64,000 nt of DNA from Isoetes taiwanensis (taxonomy: Eukaryota; Streptophyta; Lycopodiopsida; Isoetales; Isoetaceae), in assembly GCA_021234155.1 (NCBI GenBank), contig JAJEKV010000010.1, positions 13,756,538 through 13,820,537 of the forward strand, written 5' to 3'. Position 1 is the first letter of the stretch; every line of letters begins with the position of its first letter. The translations under genes were made by a program, and so were the position numbers. Positions 11,100 to 24,679 of this stretch are shown piece after piece. The notes under the pieces are model-generated. The model was given only the letters and a program-made list of their open reading frames with translations. It had not been told where the DNA came from and searched no databases.

Positions 11100-12025
11100 T
11101 TTTAGTTAAGTGTTGACCCAGCCCTATATCCAACGGCTCAGATCTTAGGCTGTAGATCTTATGGTCGTGGAAAAAAAAGAAAGAGGAAAAAATATGCTTG
11201 ATCACGCCCTTGATCGGGTGCGGCCTTTTTTTCTGCTCTTTCCTTATTGTTTTTTTTAATCATTGGATCCAAGTATAGTTCCATGAATATGCCAAATCAA
11301 AGGCTCTGCAATTTCCACGTCAGACCCACGTATAAGCTTGCGCACCCCATATGGCTATTATACGTATATACATACATGGTATAATTCAATCCATACACAT
11401 GAAAAAATCCACGAACACCATTGCATTCACAAAGGACACAAGAGTGAAGCACAGATAAGAACTCAAAGTGAACAAATTCATCGAAGCCATAGCCATAGCT
11501 AGAAACCGCAGTATCCATAGCTTTATGCAGACCTCCATAGCGTACCCATAGCTGGAGTAGCCTCCTGTTTTAAGCCGGCCAAGCAAGGCAGAACCGAGGC
11601 AGAAGCTGATCTTCCCTCACGAAACCGAAACAACGATCTCTGCATCGCCCACCATGCTCGCACTGCAAAAAAGCTTCATGCAAAGAAGCTGGCGTCCGCT
11701 TCTGGTCCTCTCCGGAACCTCTCTGGAAGCTTCCAAACACAGCTTCTAAAGCTTTGAAAATTGAAACTCCGGATTCAAACTTCCGGATTCAAACAGAAGG
11801 GGCCACAGCAGACGAGGAAGGCAAGTCTCCACTCAGATCTGGCAGCCCCGCCATGCTCGGCCGTCCTTGCACAGAGCAAAAAAACTTCTAAATCTAACCA
11901 TTACAAAAAAATATACAATATCCAGCCCCATCTCCCTTTTCCCGCAAAACCACTGCCAAAATCATAGTAATTGGATAATTTGGGAACCTTATAGGGTGGG
12001 AGGATCTAACACCCTTTGCCAAAAC
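11100..12025. other. Upstream/intergenic region, no gene recognised
   Basis: It holds scattered AAGCTTC words (about 11,670-11,760) and a doubled TCCGGATTCAAA near 11,768-11,793. No protein family is recognisable. Confidence 0.4.
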
Positions 12026-12081
12026 TTGCATAAGGAAGAAGCTAAGATGCACTTTGCATAAGGAAGAAGCTAAGATGCACT
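12026..12081. repeat. Exact 28-bp tandem duplication
   Basis: A 28-bp unit beginning TTGCATAAGGAAGAAG occurs at 12026-12053 and again at 12054-12081. Confidence 0.9.
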
Positions 12082-12429
12082 AAGGAACAGTCTTGCATAT
12101 GGAAATTCGTTTTTAAGTTTGGCTTTGGCTCCTCGGATTCGTGTTGCCCCCACATTATAAACTATGGCCGCCTCTTCAGCATACTGGAAGAATCCAAGTC
12201 ATTTTTGCCTTCATTAGCTCTATTTCCACCGAAGGGTACCATGTCTGTGGCAAGGGATGGCTCCATGTTTCAGAAGCGCACATTTTGTACAGAGCTAGAG
12301 TCTTGGAGTTGTCCATATGGATGGTGATTGAAGCAGGTGTTAGGTAAGAGATCAAGCTCCAATCAATGTTTACTTACACTCTTCTAATTTACACTTGAAA
12401 TTTGATGCATAAATTTTCATTACAGGGTT

Positions 12430-13513
12430 GAGAGTTTGGAGTACAGTTTGCTAGCTTCAAATATTATTTTTCGAGTTTTTGATGCATTGAAAGTGTTGGT
12501 ACAAACTGTAAAAACTGTAATTGTCAACCACATCTATTGTGGGAAGCATTATAATCTGTGTGAATCCTTGACTGAACTAAGTTGTATATATCGATACGAG
12601 ATCTTAGGTTGCCTCCATAACCAAAAGTTTTATGTTGAGATTGGTTGAGGACATTGCGGAAATGAGTAAGTACAGGTCCGTGTTAACTTATTTATACTTC
12701 TTGCACAATTCAGAATATAATTCTTTCCTTTTAGATATATTCAAAATTTAGTCTTGCACAGACCAGATCTTGATATATAACAATAAATTTCAGTGTACTT
12801 TTAGGGTTTATGTTCTATTTGGTGCTAAAACAATAATTATTTTTGATGATACAATTATCCTTCAGGTCTGGATACCCTGAACAGATAAAAAAATTGACAG
12901 ATTCTGGCTGATTTGGCATCTAGCTACTTGAAACTGGTGATAACTTAGAACTGCTCATATTTGGGGAAGGTATACCTGCTATAGATCAGGAATTTTTAGG
13001 TTGGAAAAAATGAACTGATCATCTTTCTAGGAGGTTTATAATCTGTGTGCAACTATTTTATCAGACTAACTGAATGTCATGTTTTGTAGTCTTCTGTATT
13101 AGATAGGGCAACAAGCGTGCTCATGAGAAGGAAGACAAAAAAATGGAGCATGTGCATGGGGAAGATGACAGTCAGCAGTTCTATTATAAATCAACTTTAA
13201 GGTAACAAATTTTCACGTCTTCTTCAAAGGGCGTAACAGGCTAAAGTAACCCTTCAAACTTGAATGCATTTCTAAATTGAGCACAAGAGTTTGTGGTCTA
13301 TGTCTGATCTGTCTTTTGTTTGCAGAAATGAAGGGGTTCATCATGTTTGACCTTTACTCGAACAACACTGATAGGCTTAGCAAGATAAGCACTGCAGAAG
13401 ATTATGACAGCTTTTTGTCAACTGCAAAGAGTAGTCCTGCATTTTCAACAGCTGCCTCAAGAATGACAGCAAAGCACAATCCCTTTATCTTTGCTAGAAG
13501 TGAAATGACTTAA
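12430..13513 (+). other. Possible exons, function unknown
   Basis: Several short open stretches sit behind plausible acceptors: 12426-12648 after TTACAG, about 13,107-13,200 (rich in charged residues, HEKEDKKMEHVHGEDD) after GATAG and before GTAACA, and 13,324-13,513 after TTTGCAG, containing AEDYDSFLSTAKSSPAFSTAA and ending at TAA. The last two do not join in frame with the splice sites I see. I do not recognise the protein; these may be chance ORFs or pieces of a dead gene. Confidence 0.25.
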
Positions 13514-13699
13514 TTTTCTTATATGAATTCTGCTTTTTTTTATTACATAGCTGCTGACCACACAGTGTCCCCAAACAGAAAAAACATAACTCCAAAAGAA
13601 CTCCTTTACCCTCTCTATCTCTCTTTCTGTAAAAAAGGTAGTAAAACTTGATGCATTCATGATTGCAAAAACAGAACTCGCATTTATGGCTTAACAGGG

Positions 13700-16600
13700 G
13701 TCCAGGAACCTATCTCATTGATAGATCATCTTTAAGGGGCAACCTTTCCGTAATTTCTGTTAATGATGATTCACACAGGCATTTTAGTTTTTGAGGAGCT
13801 ATCTGGGACATGGTTTCACTGCTTTCCAGGTGATTGCTACTGCAAGGTTTCAGGGCATGGTATGATGTGTTATGGTATATGTAATCTAGAACAAACTGTC
13901 TAGATAATGACATAAAACATGGCAAAGATGAGACTAGTGTGCATGCACGGACTACAATTTAAAGGGAAATTCCCAATACCAAGCCAACTTAAGTAGAATA
14001 CATCTTTTAAAACACACCATAGTAACAAAAAAACCATCGTATGATAAAACCAGAAAAACAAAGCTAAAACACTAAGCCAGCATAAATCCAACCTACCTTA
14101 GAACTGGGTACATGGTTATAACACATGTATAGACGCATTACTTGAGAATAGAGAATACTCAAGGAACAAAGAAATCAGCAAGGACCTAGAGCATGCATCC
14201 ACGGAATACAATTTCAAGGAAAAGAAATATATAAACAAATGTGAGCTCAATTTAGGGCATCCGATAGCAAAAAAGCCTGGACCTGTATAAGTGGTCGAGG
14301 CACCCTATGTGCTAGCCACCGGTCCGAGACTAAAATGTGAAACAACAACGAAATCTTAAAAATATAAAAGCTTACGAGAAATGAAGCCTGATGTGGTTGA
14401 GTCAACAATATAAGCACCAAGCACTATGTAAAACATACTTGCCTAATCCAAGATGAATGAAAAGCTATATCTCGTTCTTCAATAAACATCGAGCATGTTA
14501 ATGCCTGGGCCTTAAGCAACCTCGTGTTAAAGGAACAAGCCAGAGCCGAAACAACCATATCCAGTGGAAAATAACCAAGCAAACCATTAAGAAAACCATA
14601 CAACATGTAAAAATTGGATGGGATACCGACATCCAAAAAAACCCTTAGAACCAACAACCCTCATGGGAAAATACCTCAAACCAAGCCTGCCTCAAAGTGA
14701 AACACAAGCAAACCAAAATGCTTCCCAGACCATACCTAACAACTCGATAAGATTCATGAAACCATGTCCAAACAAACTAACCTATGCAACAAACTAAAAA
14801 AATAGGAAAGCATGGTATACGAACAAGGATCGATTGTTCATAAAAAATACAAAAAAACATCTAGGCTATGCTGTACTGGACCCAGGAAGCATGACAACAG
14901 ACCCTAGACTCAAAATGCCTCAAAAACCAATAAAGACTTATAAAACCAAACCAAACAACACAATCCAAGGGACACTTAAAGCATCTAAGCTATGCTTTTA
15001 ATCTAGGAACATAAGATCCAAGACCTTAGAATCCAATCTTATCTAACTTAAAGGACAAACTGAAGCAGGAATTCCTTTCCAACAAAACAAGATGACATGT
15101 TTAAAACACAAAATTAAGGGGCACGCACCCCAACCGATGAAGATCCAGGAGGCCAACATGCCAACCCTACGAGCATAAAACAAGAAGAGCAACCAAGAGG
15201 CACTATGTTATAAAAGACCCACCAACTACAAACAAGCCTAAGCAACTTACCTTCACATAACCCACGCAAGCACTAGGCATCCAAGGAATTGATGGTGTAA
15301 TACCCGAGACTGACCCTAGACTCCAAGCTCATGCACATCAACGACAAGTGAACAAAGGAGAACCATCAAACAAGAAAATTGTCATGGAAATGAATCTAAT
15401 AAAAGGGGGCACATATTTCAACCTGAACAATACACGGTCTCCAAAAAGCAAGGGGTTGATGGGCATAAACCCCAGCCGACCACTCCAAGACAGAAAAGTT
15501 GAGGTGTTCGAATATTTACATCATAAAAAGTAGGTACTAGAGTTGTGCAAGCATGGTTAAACACAACTATACCTGGATGGACGAAACTAGAAAGATACAA
15601 AAACAACCCTAGACCAACGAAGCATCTAAAGACATCTCTAACAACCAAGTCTGGCTCAAAGCAAGATGTACAAGCGAAAAAATGCACTCCACAAAAACAA
15701 CTTGACAAAATAAACAAGGCCCAAACAGAACAACCTATGCAACAATTTGGTAGACTACAAGTGCAACAAAAATCTTGAAAGCATCTAGGTTAAGTTGCGT
15801 TTGCAACAAAAAGATTCTAAGGCATCCAAGATCCAAAAAGGTTAACAAACTTCTGCTCGATTTCCAAGGTCCAACAACATTATCAATGATTCACAACTTG
15901 TTCACCCATAAGTTGATGCCGACAAGACTCGAACTTGCATCTCCACAATAAGAGACCAAAGGCACAACCAATGTATCCACGCAATAGCATATTAGTTTTG
16001 TAAGCTAAATGTTTATATTATCGTGTTTATTCCTGCAGAAACCTAGCAAAAAGCATAAACTTGTACACAGATGCAGCCATTGCCCATAGATCTGGCCTGC
16101 TCAAGGACAGCGGCCCACTTGCCCGAAGCAGTTTGAAAAACTAGGGAAGTCGTCCATATCCTTCTATTTTTAAAATGGCATGACAAGCAGATCCGGTCCC
16201 AACACCAGCTACAAAGGGATCCGCTAACCCTGCATGATCAGAGAAAAATATCCACCCCAAGAGGAGCTCAAACATAAACCAGGTTCCAACTCAAAAAACT
16301 ACTCTATTTTAGGTCACAGATAAATGCAAGCAAACAAAGCTGGGTTCTGATTCATATGGCAAAAGCAAGAGATCATGCCAGGACCAGTAAATATGCTGAT
16401 GTTGGACCCCCAACTCTGGCCCCGCCGAACTCAAGCAACCACCAAATGAGGAAGGAATTTAGAAGTGTGGAAAAAACTGTCAACAAAGGTTATGAATCCG
16501 GTAGAAGTGAGGATTGCAGACTGCTTGAATGCCAGAAAAGCTTGTAAAATGATGCAGAATTAAGGGGAAGATGATCTAGTACTAAGTAGAAACTAAAGAA

Positions 16601-19340
16601 ATTGCATAGAGAAGAAGGAGAAATCTAGCTCATGAGAACGAATGACATAGAAAAACTTCGTACAACAACAAGATTCAGATCAGAGGAAAAGCCAATGAGC
16701 AATGCAGGAAGACACAAGGCTTTTATGGGAGAAAGGGCCAAAGAAAGCTTGTGCTATAGCAGGCTTGTGCCAAAGAAAGCTTGGGTCCAAAAAGAGAGCT
16801 GGCGCTGAAACTGACATCCTTATCCCTAGAATGATGGTTCTCTTCTATGAAGAATTTTTCAAACCTAGAAAAGCACCACCATCAGGAACTCCAGAAAATC
16901 AACGAATTGTAAATCACATAGTCGTCACATAGAAGCAAAGGCAAGTTCGTCACTCGAACTCCCGCACTAGTAAAAAATGTAGAAAAGACAAACCACATAG
17001 GAAAACAATATCGTGAATGACCCAGATGGCATACTATGCACAAAACCATATAAAACTTAAAGATAAAGATAGAGGTACTAAGCCCTAAACAATATAAATT
17101 GAGGGCCTCTAGATGTCGAGACGCAAAAAGTCCCACCAAATGGCAAGCTCAAAAAGCCCTCAAGAGCAATATGAGAACGTATAAGCTTGTTTCCATATCC
17201 AAATTATACATATGACAAGAATTGAAAGCATCCATATAATATGAATGCAAGTCATTAACCATATTCACCCCTTTATGTTCCAAAATAAAATGCACATGCA
17301 AAAATGCATCTCATGAAAAAACATTCCAATTATTAATCCGTAACCATACTCAAACGAATTAATGCCAGGAAATATAGATAGAAAAACAATAGCCTAAAGC
17401 AAGTCGATATAATCGTTGAAAAAAGCAAACCTAGAACAGATACCTCACCTGGGACTCAACTTGTATAAAACACGACAAATATGTATGCCCCAAGTCCTAA
17501 TCAAACAAGTCAAAAACCGCAGTCCCTATGGCAAGAGCCTGGACTAAGGAGAAGATAACAAAATAAGATACGTAGTGTACTATAATTGATGGAATGACGT
17601 GATGGAATCATGAAAACAAGAGGAGAACATCCCCCTGTTGACCTCATAAAAATGAGACTTTAAAAGGCCGCAAAGGAACTTCCTCTAGAAAAATGTCTCA
17701 ACAAAATAATTGTCTACATTGATGATCCAAGAATTTTGAAGCGAGAACGCCCAACCCTTTAAGTCCAACTTTACACAAACCTTCTGCCAAGTTTATAATC
17801 AGCAAATATACCGCATATCCAAAACCAAGGATCAAAACCCAAAATGATGTATGATGATAAGGTAAACTGCAATTAAATGCCCACCGAATGTAAAACCAAG
17901 CATAAGTCCAGATGCAAAAATTGATATTTATGACATGCATATAAGAAATTTGGTCTAAAATAAACTTGATGTATTGATCAAGGCGAAGAAACCCATAGAA
18001 ATATGTGAATGAGCATGCAAATCAATGTGTAAAAAAGCGAATGTGCGTAAGTATCCAATGAGACGTAAAGTATAAGAGCAACAACTTAGATCACAATGAA
18101 AGTAATTATTCAAAGATTAATATTAGGACCAAATTAGGCTAATATGGGCAAATACCAGATAAGGAATCAAGTATACCATCTCCTGGATTAGCATGCCACA
18201 AATGACCGAATGCAGTATAAGTCAAAAACAATTTACACTTGCAAAAGGACATCGTATAGAAACACACTGCAAATTACTAATTGAAAACCATGCCAAGGCA
18301 CCCCATACATTGAGAGTAAATGCACTCCTAAAATTCCAAATAACTCTAGGAGCACAAATAACGAGGCAATCAATCTATGGATTCATAGAAACGAGAAGAA
18401 ATTGCCTTGTATCATGCACAAGAACAACCCTATTAAAAAGGATAGTTGTACGTTGACGTAGAAAATGATCGAACAAAAAACCGTCTACATAATCCTAAGC
18501 AAAAACCCCCACATATAGAATTATTTACAAATTCCTGAAACCTGAGACTAACCCCTAGCTTAAGGGCAAGCCAACATATGCACATCCAATTGATAGACAT
18601 CTACCCAAGTGATTTAGCAATAATTGAAACAACTGAGATGGCATCCACAAGTCAAGTAGCAATATCTTAAACAAATGAGATGGCACACCAAATGGACCTG
18701 CATAAGAGAGATACAATACCCAAAAACAACATAAATATGGCATAGATGCAAGGTTAAAAATAACAACAATACAGATCTAGAAGGGATACCAGGAGAATGT
18801 ACCCCTCACACAAATGGCAGAATAAGACATGCCGATCCCCATCTGTTTGAGTTTCTGTATAAGCGGAAGCATGGAAGCAAATCAGCATCCATGGCGTGGT
18901 GTAAGCTTGTGCATGGAAGTAAATTGGAAGTAAGAAATTCGACATCTATGCCCCTTGATGCAAGAATCACAGAGCAGAGAAGTGGTCGGACAAGGGAAGC
19001 CAATCTGTAAGCTAGAAAAAGGCTGGACGACAAAGCAGATGGCAGCAGAATAGGGGCGACAAAAAGAAGTCGTGGATGGGCTTTGAATCCGGAAAATCGA
19101 CCTGGTTGTTGAATCGACCAATGTCAAGAAGCTGGATTCTCGTAAAGTTTTAGCAAAAGATCTAGATAGATGAATCTCTTAGCAAAATGCAGGAAAATAG
19201 GAAACTACCAGAACAACAAAGCAAATTTGAGAGGTCGGATATGTAAGCCTGGTTAGTTACCTCAACTTCGTTGCAAATAATCAGGCCGATGCAAGCGTGA
19301 TGGGCTTACAGAGCTAAGCCTGAATGCGGTACTGACAACA
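13700..19340. repeat. A-rich unclassified repeat family
   Basis: About 5.6 kb of A-rich plus-strand sequence without a coding signature. It has recurring phrases such as GCATCTAAGCTATGC, CATCTAGGCTATGC and GCATCTAGGTT near 14,860-15,790. Its style matches the 19.86-23.35 and 38.03-42.1 kb repeats, and 16,705-16,850 is an inverted copy of 1,045-1,190. It is probably the non-coding body of one or more large transposons. Small ORFs here are not credible genes. Confidence 0.5.
16705..16851 (+). repeat. Inverted copy of 1,045-1,190
   Basis: The reverse complement matches 1,045-1,190 over the phrases CCCATAAAAGCCTTGTGTCTTCC, TTTGGCACAAGCCTGCTATAGC and GCCAGCTCTC, and GAGAACCATCATTCTAGGGA. At its right end it keeps the leader CCCTAGAATG (16824-16833) and the left hairpin arm, while the right arm is eroded. 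Confidence 0.85.
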
Positions 19341-19370
19341 GAGGCCCACACTACAAGAGAACAGTGATTT

Positions 19371-19856
19371 ATTGTCACTTTTTTTGTCACTAAAATGATG
19401 TGTCAAAAAACTGATACAAAAATGACAATAACAATGACAATAACAATGACAAAAGTAGTGAAACACAAATGACAATAAATGTGACAATAGCGTGACGCAC
19501 TAGTGACAAAAAAAAGTGACAAAAGGATGATGGAAATGTGACTATAATGTGACAAGAGAATGACATGATTCTGACAAAACTATATGTCAAAAATGTGACA
19601 ATAAATTGACTTAATATTGACAAAAATGGTGACACAGCGGTAATAAATGACACAGCTCTGACAACGAACTGAAATAATTTTGACAAAACCATGTGTCAAA
19701 AATGTGTCAATAGACTGACTTTATAATGACAAGAGTAATGACAAAGAAATGATATAAATTTGACCATAGTATGACAATAAAATGTCATAACTTTGACTTA
19801 GGATTTGGAGAAAAAATGGCACAAATGTGTCAACAGTGCGCCAATAGAGTGCCTCA
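19371..19856. repeat. Left subterminal TGACA array
   Basis: About 480 bp with irregular, dense copies of TGACAAAAATGTGACAATAA-like words (TGACA, TGTCA) with no fixed period. Such arrays are the transposase-binding regions of CACTA elements. The mirrored array lies at 27.71-28.39 kb. Confidence 0.75.
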
Positions 19857-22800
19857 ATTGATGATACGGTTCTTCAAAAAAAAAAAAAAAAAACGAAAAA
19901 TATGTAAAAAGAAGCATGCAATCAAAAATGAACCTAGATCACGATCACGTAATGACAAAAATTCAAATCAAGTGGAAGTACTGAGATCACGAGAAAAATG
20001 GAATTCAGGATATAGGCGAGAATATGTGCAAATATAAAAGAGCAATAAACATAAAATAGTGGATAAAGATTTCCATGACCAAAATCAACACAAGAAAACG
20101 TATATTCTAAATACTCCAAATAAGAAATCACAAAAAAGCTAGATGAATGAGGCAAGATTAACTCTCGAGAAGCATGATGTACATGCAAAAATCTCAATAA
20201 CCGACTAAAAATCGACTCCCGACAATTAGAATCGAGACAAGACTAGCACAATGCACAAAATTAGAATGCGCTCAATACAATACCTCATGCACAACAACGC
20301 AGTATACTCCACATCTAGATAAAGATAAGCATCAAAAATAAAAAAATGATCCAATAGAAACCCATGTCAAAAATTGCAATGGAGTGCCAAATGCAATATT
20401 TGGCATATCCAGATAAAGCTAAATAGCAAATATGCAAATGAAGTATAACAATAGTGCCGAAAAACCTAAAAATGTAAAGAACAACTTCAAGAATGCGATG
20501 CCAAACTACAAGTGGCCAAATAGGACGTGTTTGCGACAAATAATGCAATGCAACGCATTTTGAAAACAATATGGAAATGAGGAATAAAAGAGAAACGACC
20601 GTATTAAAAGAGATGTCATAAGGAAAATAAGACCATCGGGCTTAGAGCCATGAGTACATGCCGCAATATGAATAGTACAGTTGGCAGACATGTCAGCACA
20701 AATCAAGAGGAAGGTCAAGACGGGAGGTTAAATTTGGATCACATCGTGGATCAAACAAAAATGAGGCTTAAGTCTGAAGAAATGTAAGAGGGCGATGCAC
20801 AAGCAGTTTTGGTCAAATGTGAGGCCGAAGTCAAGGTGAGGTTACAGCCAAGGGAAAGGAGAAAGTGAAGGTCAACAATGCTTGAGGTCTTGGTTGAGTG
20901 CCAAGAGGTGAGCCATATGATAGAATGAGAAAAGAAAAGGACAAGTGAAACATAATGACTACGTAAAATGACGTATCAGTAGTAAAGCTAGCGCCATACA
21001 GATGGTCTGCAATAATAAAGCAAAAGAGATAATGGACATGTGAAATTAAATGACAACAACATGATTATATAAAGTGACATAGTGTAAGTAAAGCTAGGCA
21101 TGGAAAGTAATGATCGCTAATAGAACAAAGTGGGGCGAATGTAAGTAGAGAATCACCCAAATACGTAAAATTGGTGTTGTATACGCAAGAAAAAATATGT
21201 TGAGTATGAAAAATGAAAAAACCCACCTAACAATATAACATGTCATCCAATCGCCAAGAACATAGAACGCAACTCGATAAGTTTCAATGTTACATGACGA
21301 AGGACAATCACCAACATAAGGCCGGATCTCGTGAGCAATGTCTCCAAAAGGACAACAAAGTAATGTTTTTTAAGCGCAAGCACACATAATGAAAAAAAGA
21401 ATGCAAGCCAATGAAACAAATGCAACAAGAAACCAACTTCGCACAAGGTCCCAAAATTATATAAGCTAAAAATACCTGCTGGAAATCATATGGATTCACT
21501 ATTTAGACATGCCACAAAATCCCCAAACTATAAATCCTCAAGGTGATGAATGAAATGATCCAAGACATAACTATTGCAAAATAGCATTCTAATGCTAGTT
21601 GAAAAATAGAACAAGCAAAAACAAATTGTGTGGAATGTAACCTCAGACAATGTATCTTGTAAAGGCAATCTGAAAATATATCTACAAAGATTTGTTAAAG
21701 AACCCTTGAATACATGGAAGTAAATAGGTTTGAGACCCTGTTAACCAAGAAAGCTCCAAACTATATGAAACTCACTTTAGAAACATAAGACATATATCTC
21801 TACATAGTCTAGACTAGAATAGTGAATTCAAAACTTCAAGATAAATAACCAATATCAATAGAGTAAAAAATGATCGAAAAAATTAGAAAGATACCCACAT
21901 GCATGTATCCAGACAAAATTGAATAAGCCAACCAAAAGGACTCGGTGAAAGAAAAGGTTCAAATGAATATTTACAAATGAATAAGTGTTAGTTAAGGAAA
22001 TGATACTTGGTTATAGGTAGATATATGGCATGTTGATAGACTAGTGGTTAAGATAAGGAGCGGTAATGTATTGTTAGCGATACATAGAGATAAAGGCGGC
22101 TGCATGGCGAAAATGAACCCTTGGGAAGCAAGTTATTTTAGATACAAGTGCATTGAAGAACACAGTGGCAAAACTACAATGGTGGAGTTTGAGGTTGCAA
22201 AGGTTCCATCCCTAAGTTAATGGCAATAGACCAGGGGAAGTGTTAGTGAAAACATTGAACAAAGCCAACCAAATGAAGGTAACATATCACCTCGAGCTCA
22301 TTTTCTAACTAGAAGATGAAAAAATATAAGACCTCTAAGAAAAGACAGATGAGTCTATATAAGAAGAATAGAGTGCTCTGATCACAATATAAGTCCCAAA
22401 ATAAAAAATGCCATTGATCTAGCAACAACATTTTATCTCCTACATGCATAATGATGGTCCACCATAATAATGCACAAGAAATTCATACAAATCAATTTTT
22501 GAAGCACGACAATATTTGCCATGCAACAAGGAAGGAAATGCCCAAGAAAATACAACAATTTAACTCCAAAAAATGAAAAGAAAATAACAATATTAGGGGG
22601 AGTGAGTGGAGATCGAGTTTAAAGTCGAGGTTGAGGTCAAAGTCATAGTCAAAATGGATAAAGAGGGCAAGCACAAATGACTGGGTTAAAAACAATGACT
22701 CATTGAATTGTTAGAGGTCAAGCTTGTTCTAATATGAGAGGATCAAAAACATAAGTTGGCAAGAGGAGCCCAGTTAAAGCTATCTAGGATAAAAACATAA

Positions 22801-23350
22801 GTGGACGAGATGAGGCCTACGAAAGTGAAGTCTGACAATGTCAATCCACCATGGCTTGAAACCCTCATCCATAAGGTGACAAACCTATACCTTAACAACA
22901 ACACTATATATTTTTACGTTTGTTAATATGTAAAATGGAATTCCTATAAATGTATAAAATGGAAAAAGGGCAACTAAACTTTCCTCCGGCAAAATTAACA
23001 AATGTTGAAGGGGAGCCTTGAGCTCACCCGAAAAAAGCGGCAAAGATGCATGGCCAGATTAAGAACAGTTAAAATTGATGGAGTATGCCGAGATGAGATG
23101 ATTTGTCAGAGTAAGCTGAGTTGCCCAAGTCTCTATGAAGTGATTCTATTCTGATGAATCTACCCTGCATGCAACTAAATAACACAAAGAGAGATACCAG
23201 AGCCGCCTTCAAACCGTTGGTGTCACTGTGAGGAATTCAACCGTCTATTATCTGTGCAAAATACGAAAAGCAATCGAGTGATTCCATCCGAAAAAGCAAT
23301 CTGGACCAGAGATGCATGCGAGAAATGCTACTCTTCAATTGATATGCATA
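19857..23350 (+). repeat. 3.5-kb direct repeat, copy 1
   Basis: Near-identical to 38,025-41,544 in the same orientation, with mostly small indels and a few substitutions by eye. It starts at ATTGATGATACGGTTCTTC plus an A run, which is the last part of a LINE 3' tail. It ends at GATATGCATA, after which the two copies diverge. No coding region is seen inside. It lies within the CACTA-like element. Confidence 0.9.
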
Positions 23351-23883
23351 ATTGTTAGGCCCTAACGTAGTAGTATCAATGAGACATTTGCGCCTGGGTA
23401 CAACATGAACTACAATCCACCACGTCGGGTTAATGGGGTTTTCAAAAAAGAAAACTTGTTCAACTTGTGGTAAACAAATGGCTCATTCATTTCTCCAAGA
23501 ATCAATCTGATAGAAACCCGAAGGATGTGATCTCCTGTTCTGATTTCTGCCTCTATAAACAACCTTGAACCACGTTGCTTTCAAGGTGGTTACATGAAAT
23601 AAACCGAAGTCAACATCAATAATATTAGTAATTTGCCCAACATAGAATCACCCATAATAGATTGCCGATCATGTTGACTGGCTTGACTTTTTTGTTCAAA
23701 TTGAGAAGCTATTCTAAAGTCCTTCGTCAGACGACCTTTGTCAACCCTCTAGAGTTCGAAGATGGTTTCCATAACCCCACATTGAATTGTGAAAACGAAC
23801 CTGCATTTTAGAAGGATAGGAGAAATGAATTATACATATGTAGAACATATTGGCAACAACTAGAAAGCTATACCTTTTTAATA

Positions 23884-24673
23884 TATCCAAGTGCAATGTT
23901 GAAGGCTGAAACATTATATTTGGTGATAAGAAGATGTATGTGACAGAGAAAAATCCTTTTGACTTTCTTTCTCCTTCTGATCTTAATGTTTGTCTTACTG
24001 GTCATATGAATAAAGCAGGACTCTACGCAGTTGATGCTCATCCATTGCATCCTGCTTCTACTCATGTCGCAGGAGAAATTCCAAAGAACTCTTTATGGCA
24101 TGCACGATATGGTCACATAGGTGGTCAGGCACTTAGTGAACTCTCAAGTTTATCCATAGTTGATGGAATACTCAAATTACGTTCTCATGCAATTGAATGT
24201 GAGGCCTGTCATTTAGGCAAGCAGACTCATGCACCATATCCTCATCATGCAACAGTTCAGGCATGAAAACCCATGGCATTAAAACCCATGGAGCTCTTAC
24301 ACTCGGATTTGTATTACATGCCAACTACATCCTTAGGAGGCGCTTCGCATTCTTTATACTTATTGATGACTTCTTAAGGTATACATGGGTCTTTTGTCTC
24401 AAGACCAAGAAATACGTGCTTCACTATTTCAAAGATAGTATTACATTCATAGAACCTCATATGGGTACCAAAATTAAAGCTCGTCATTCTGACAACGGAA
24501 GAAAATATGTTAATTCAAATTTTGATGGTTTTTGTCATGATCATGGCATACACAGGCATCTAACTATCCCTTATGCGCACTCCCAAAATGGGGTCGCTGA
24601 AAGAAAACACAGGTCCCTACAAAATCTAGTGAGGTCCATGCTTGCACATAAACATATGAATCTCAGATTTTGA
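23884..24673 (+). pseudogene. Ty1/copia pol fragment (GAG-pre-integrase and integrase)
   Basis: 23,934-24,266 encodes the pre-integrase zinc region (SLWHARYGHIGGQALSELS, then CEACHLGKQTHAPYP). A TGA at 24,264-24,266 interrupts it, and the same frame resumes with MELLHSDLYYMP and TTSLGGA. A frame change follows into FFILIDDFLRYTWVF, RHSDNGRKYVNSNF and IPYAHSQNGVAERKHRSL, which carries the integrase D,D and E motifs. The sequence stops being recognisable after 24,673; reverse transcriptase, RNase H and LTRs are absent. It is a dead internal fragment. Confidence 0.92.
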
Positions 24674-24679
24674 GGAGAA

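Noticed and set aside
11297-11586. Short overlapping minus-strand ORFs near RPP2
   Set aside because: They overlap each other in different frames and show no conserved features; likely chance.
19371-19856. CRISPR-like array
   Set aside because: The TGACA words have irregular spacing and no unique spacers; inverted CACTA ends explain them.
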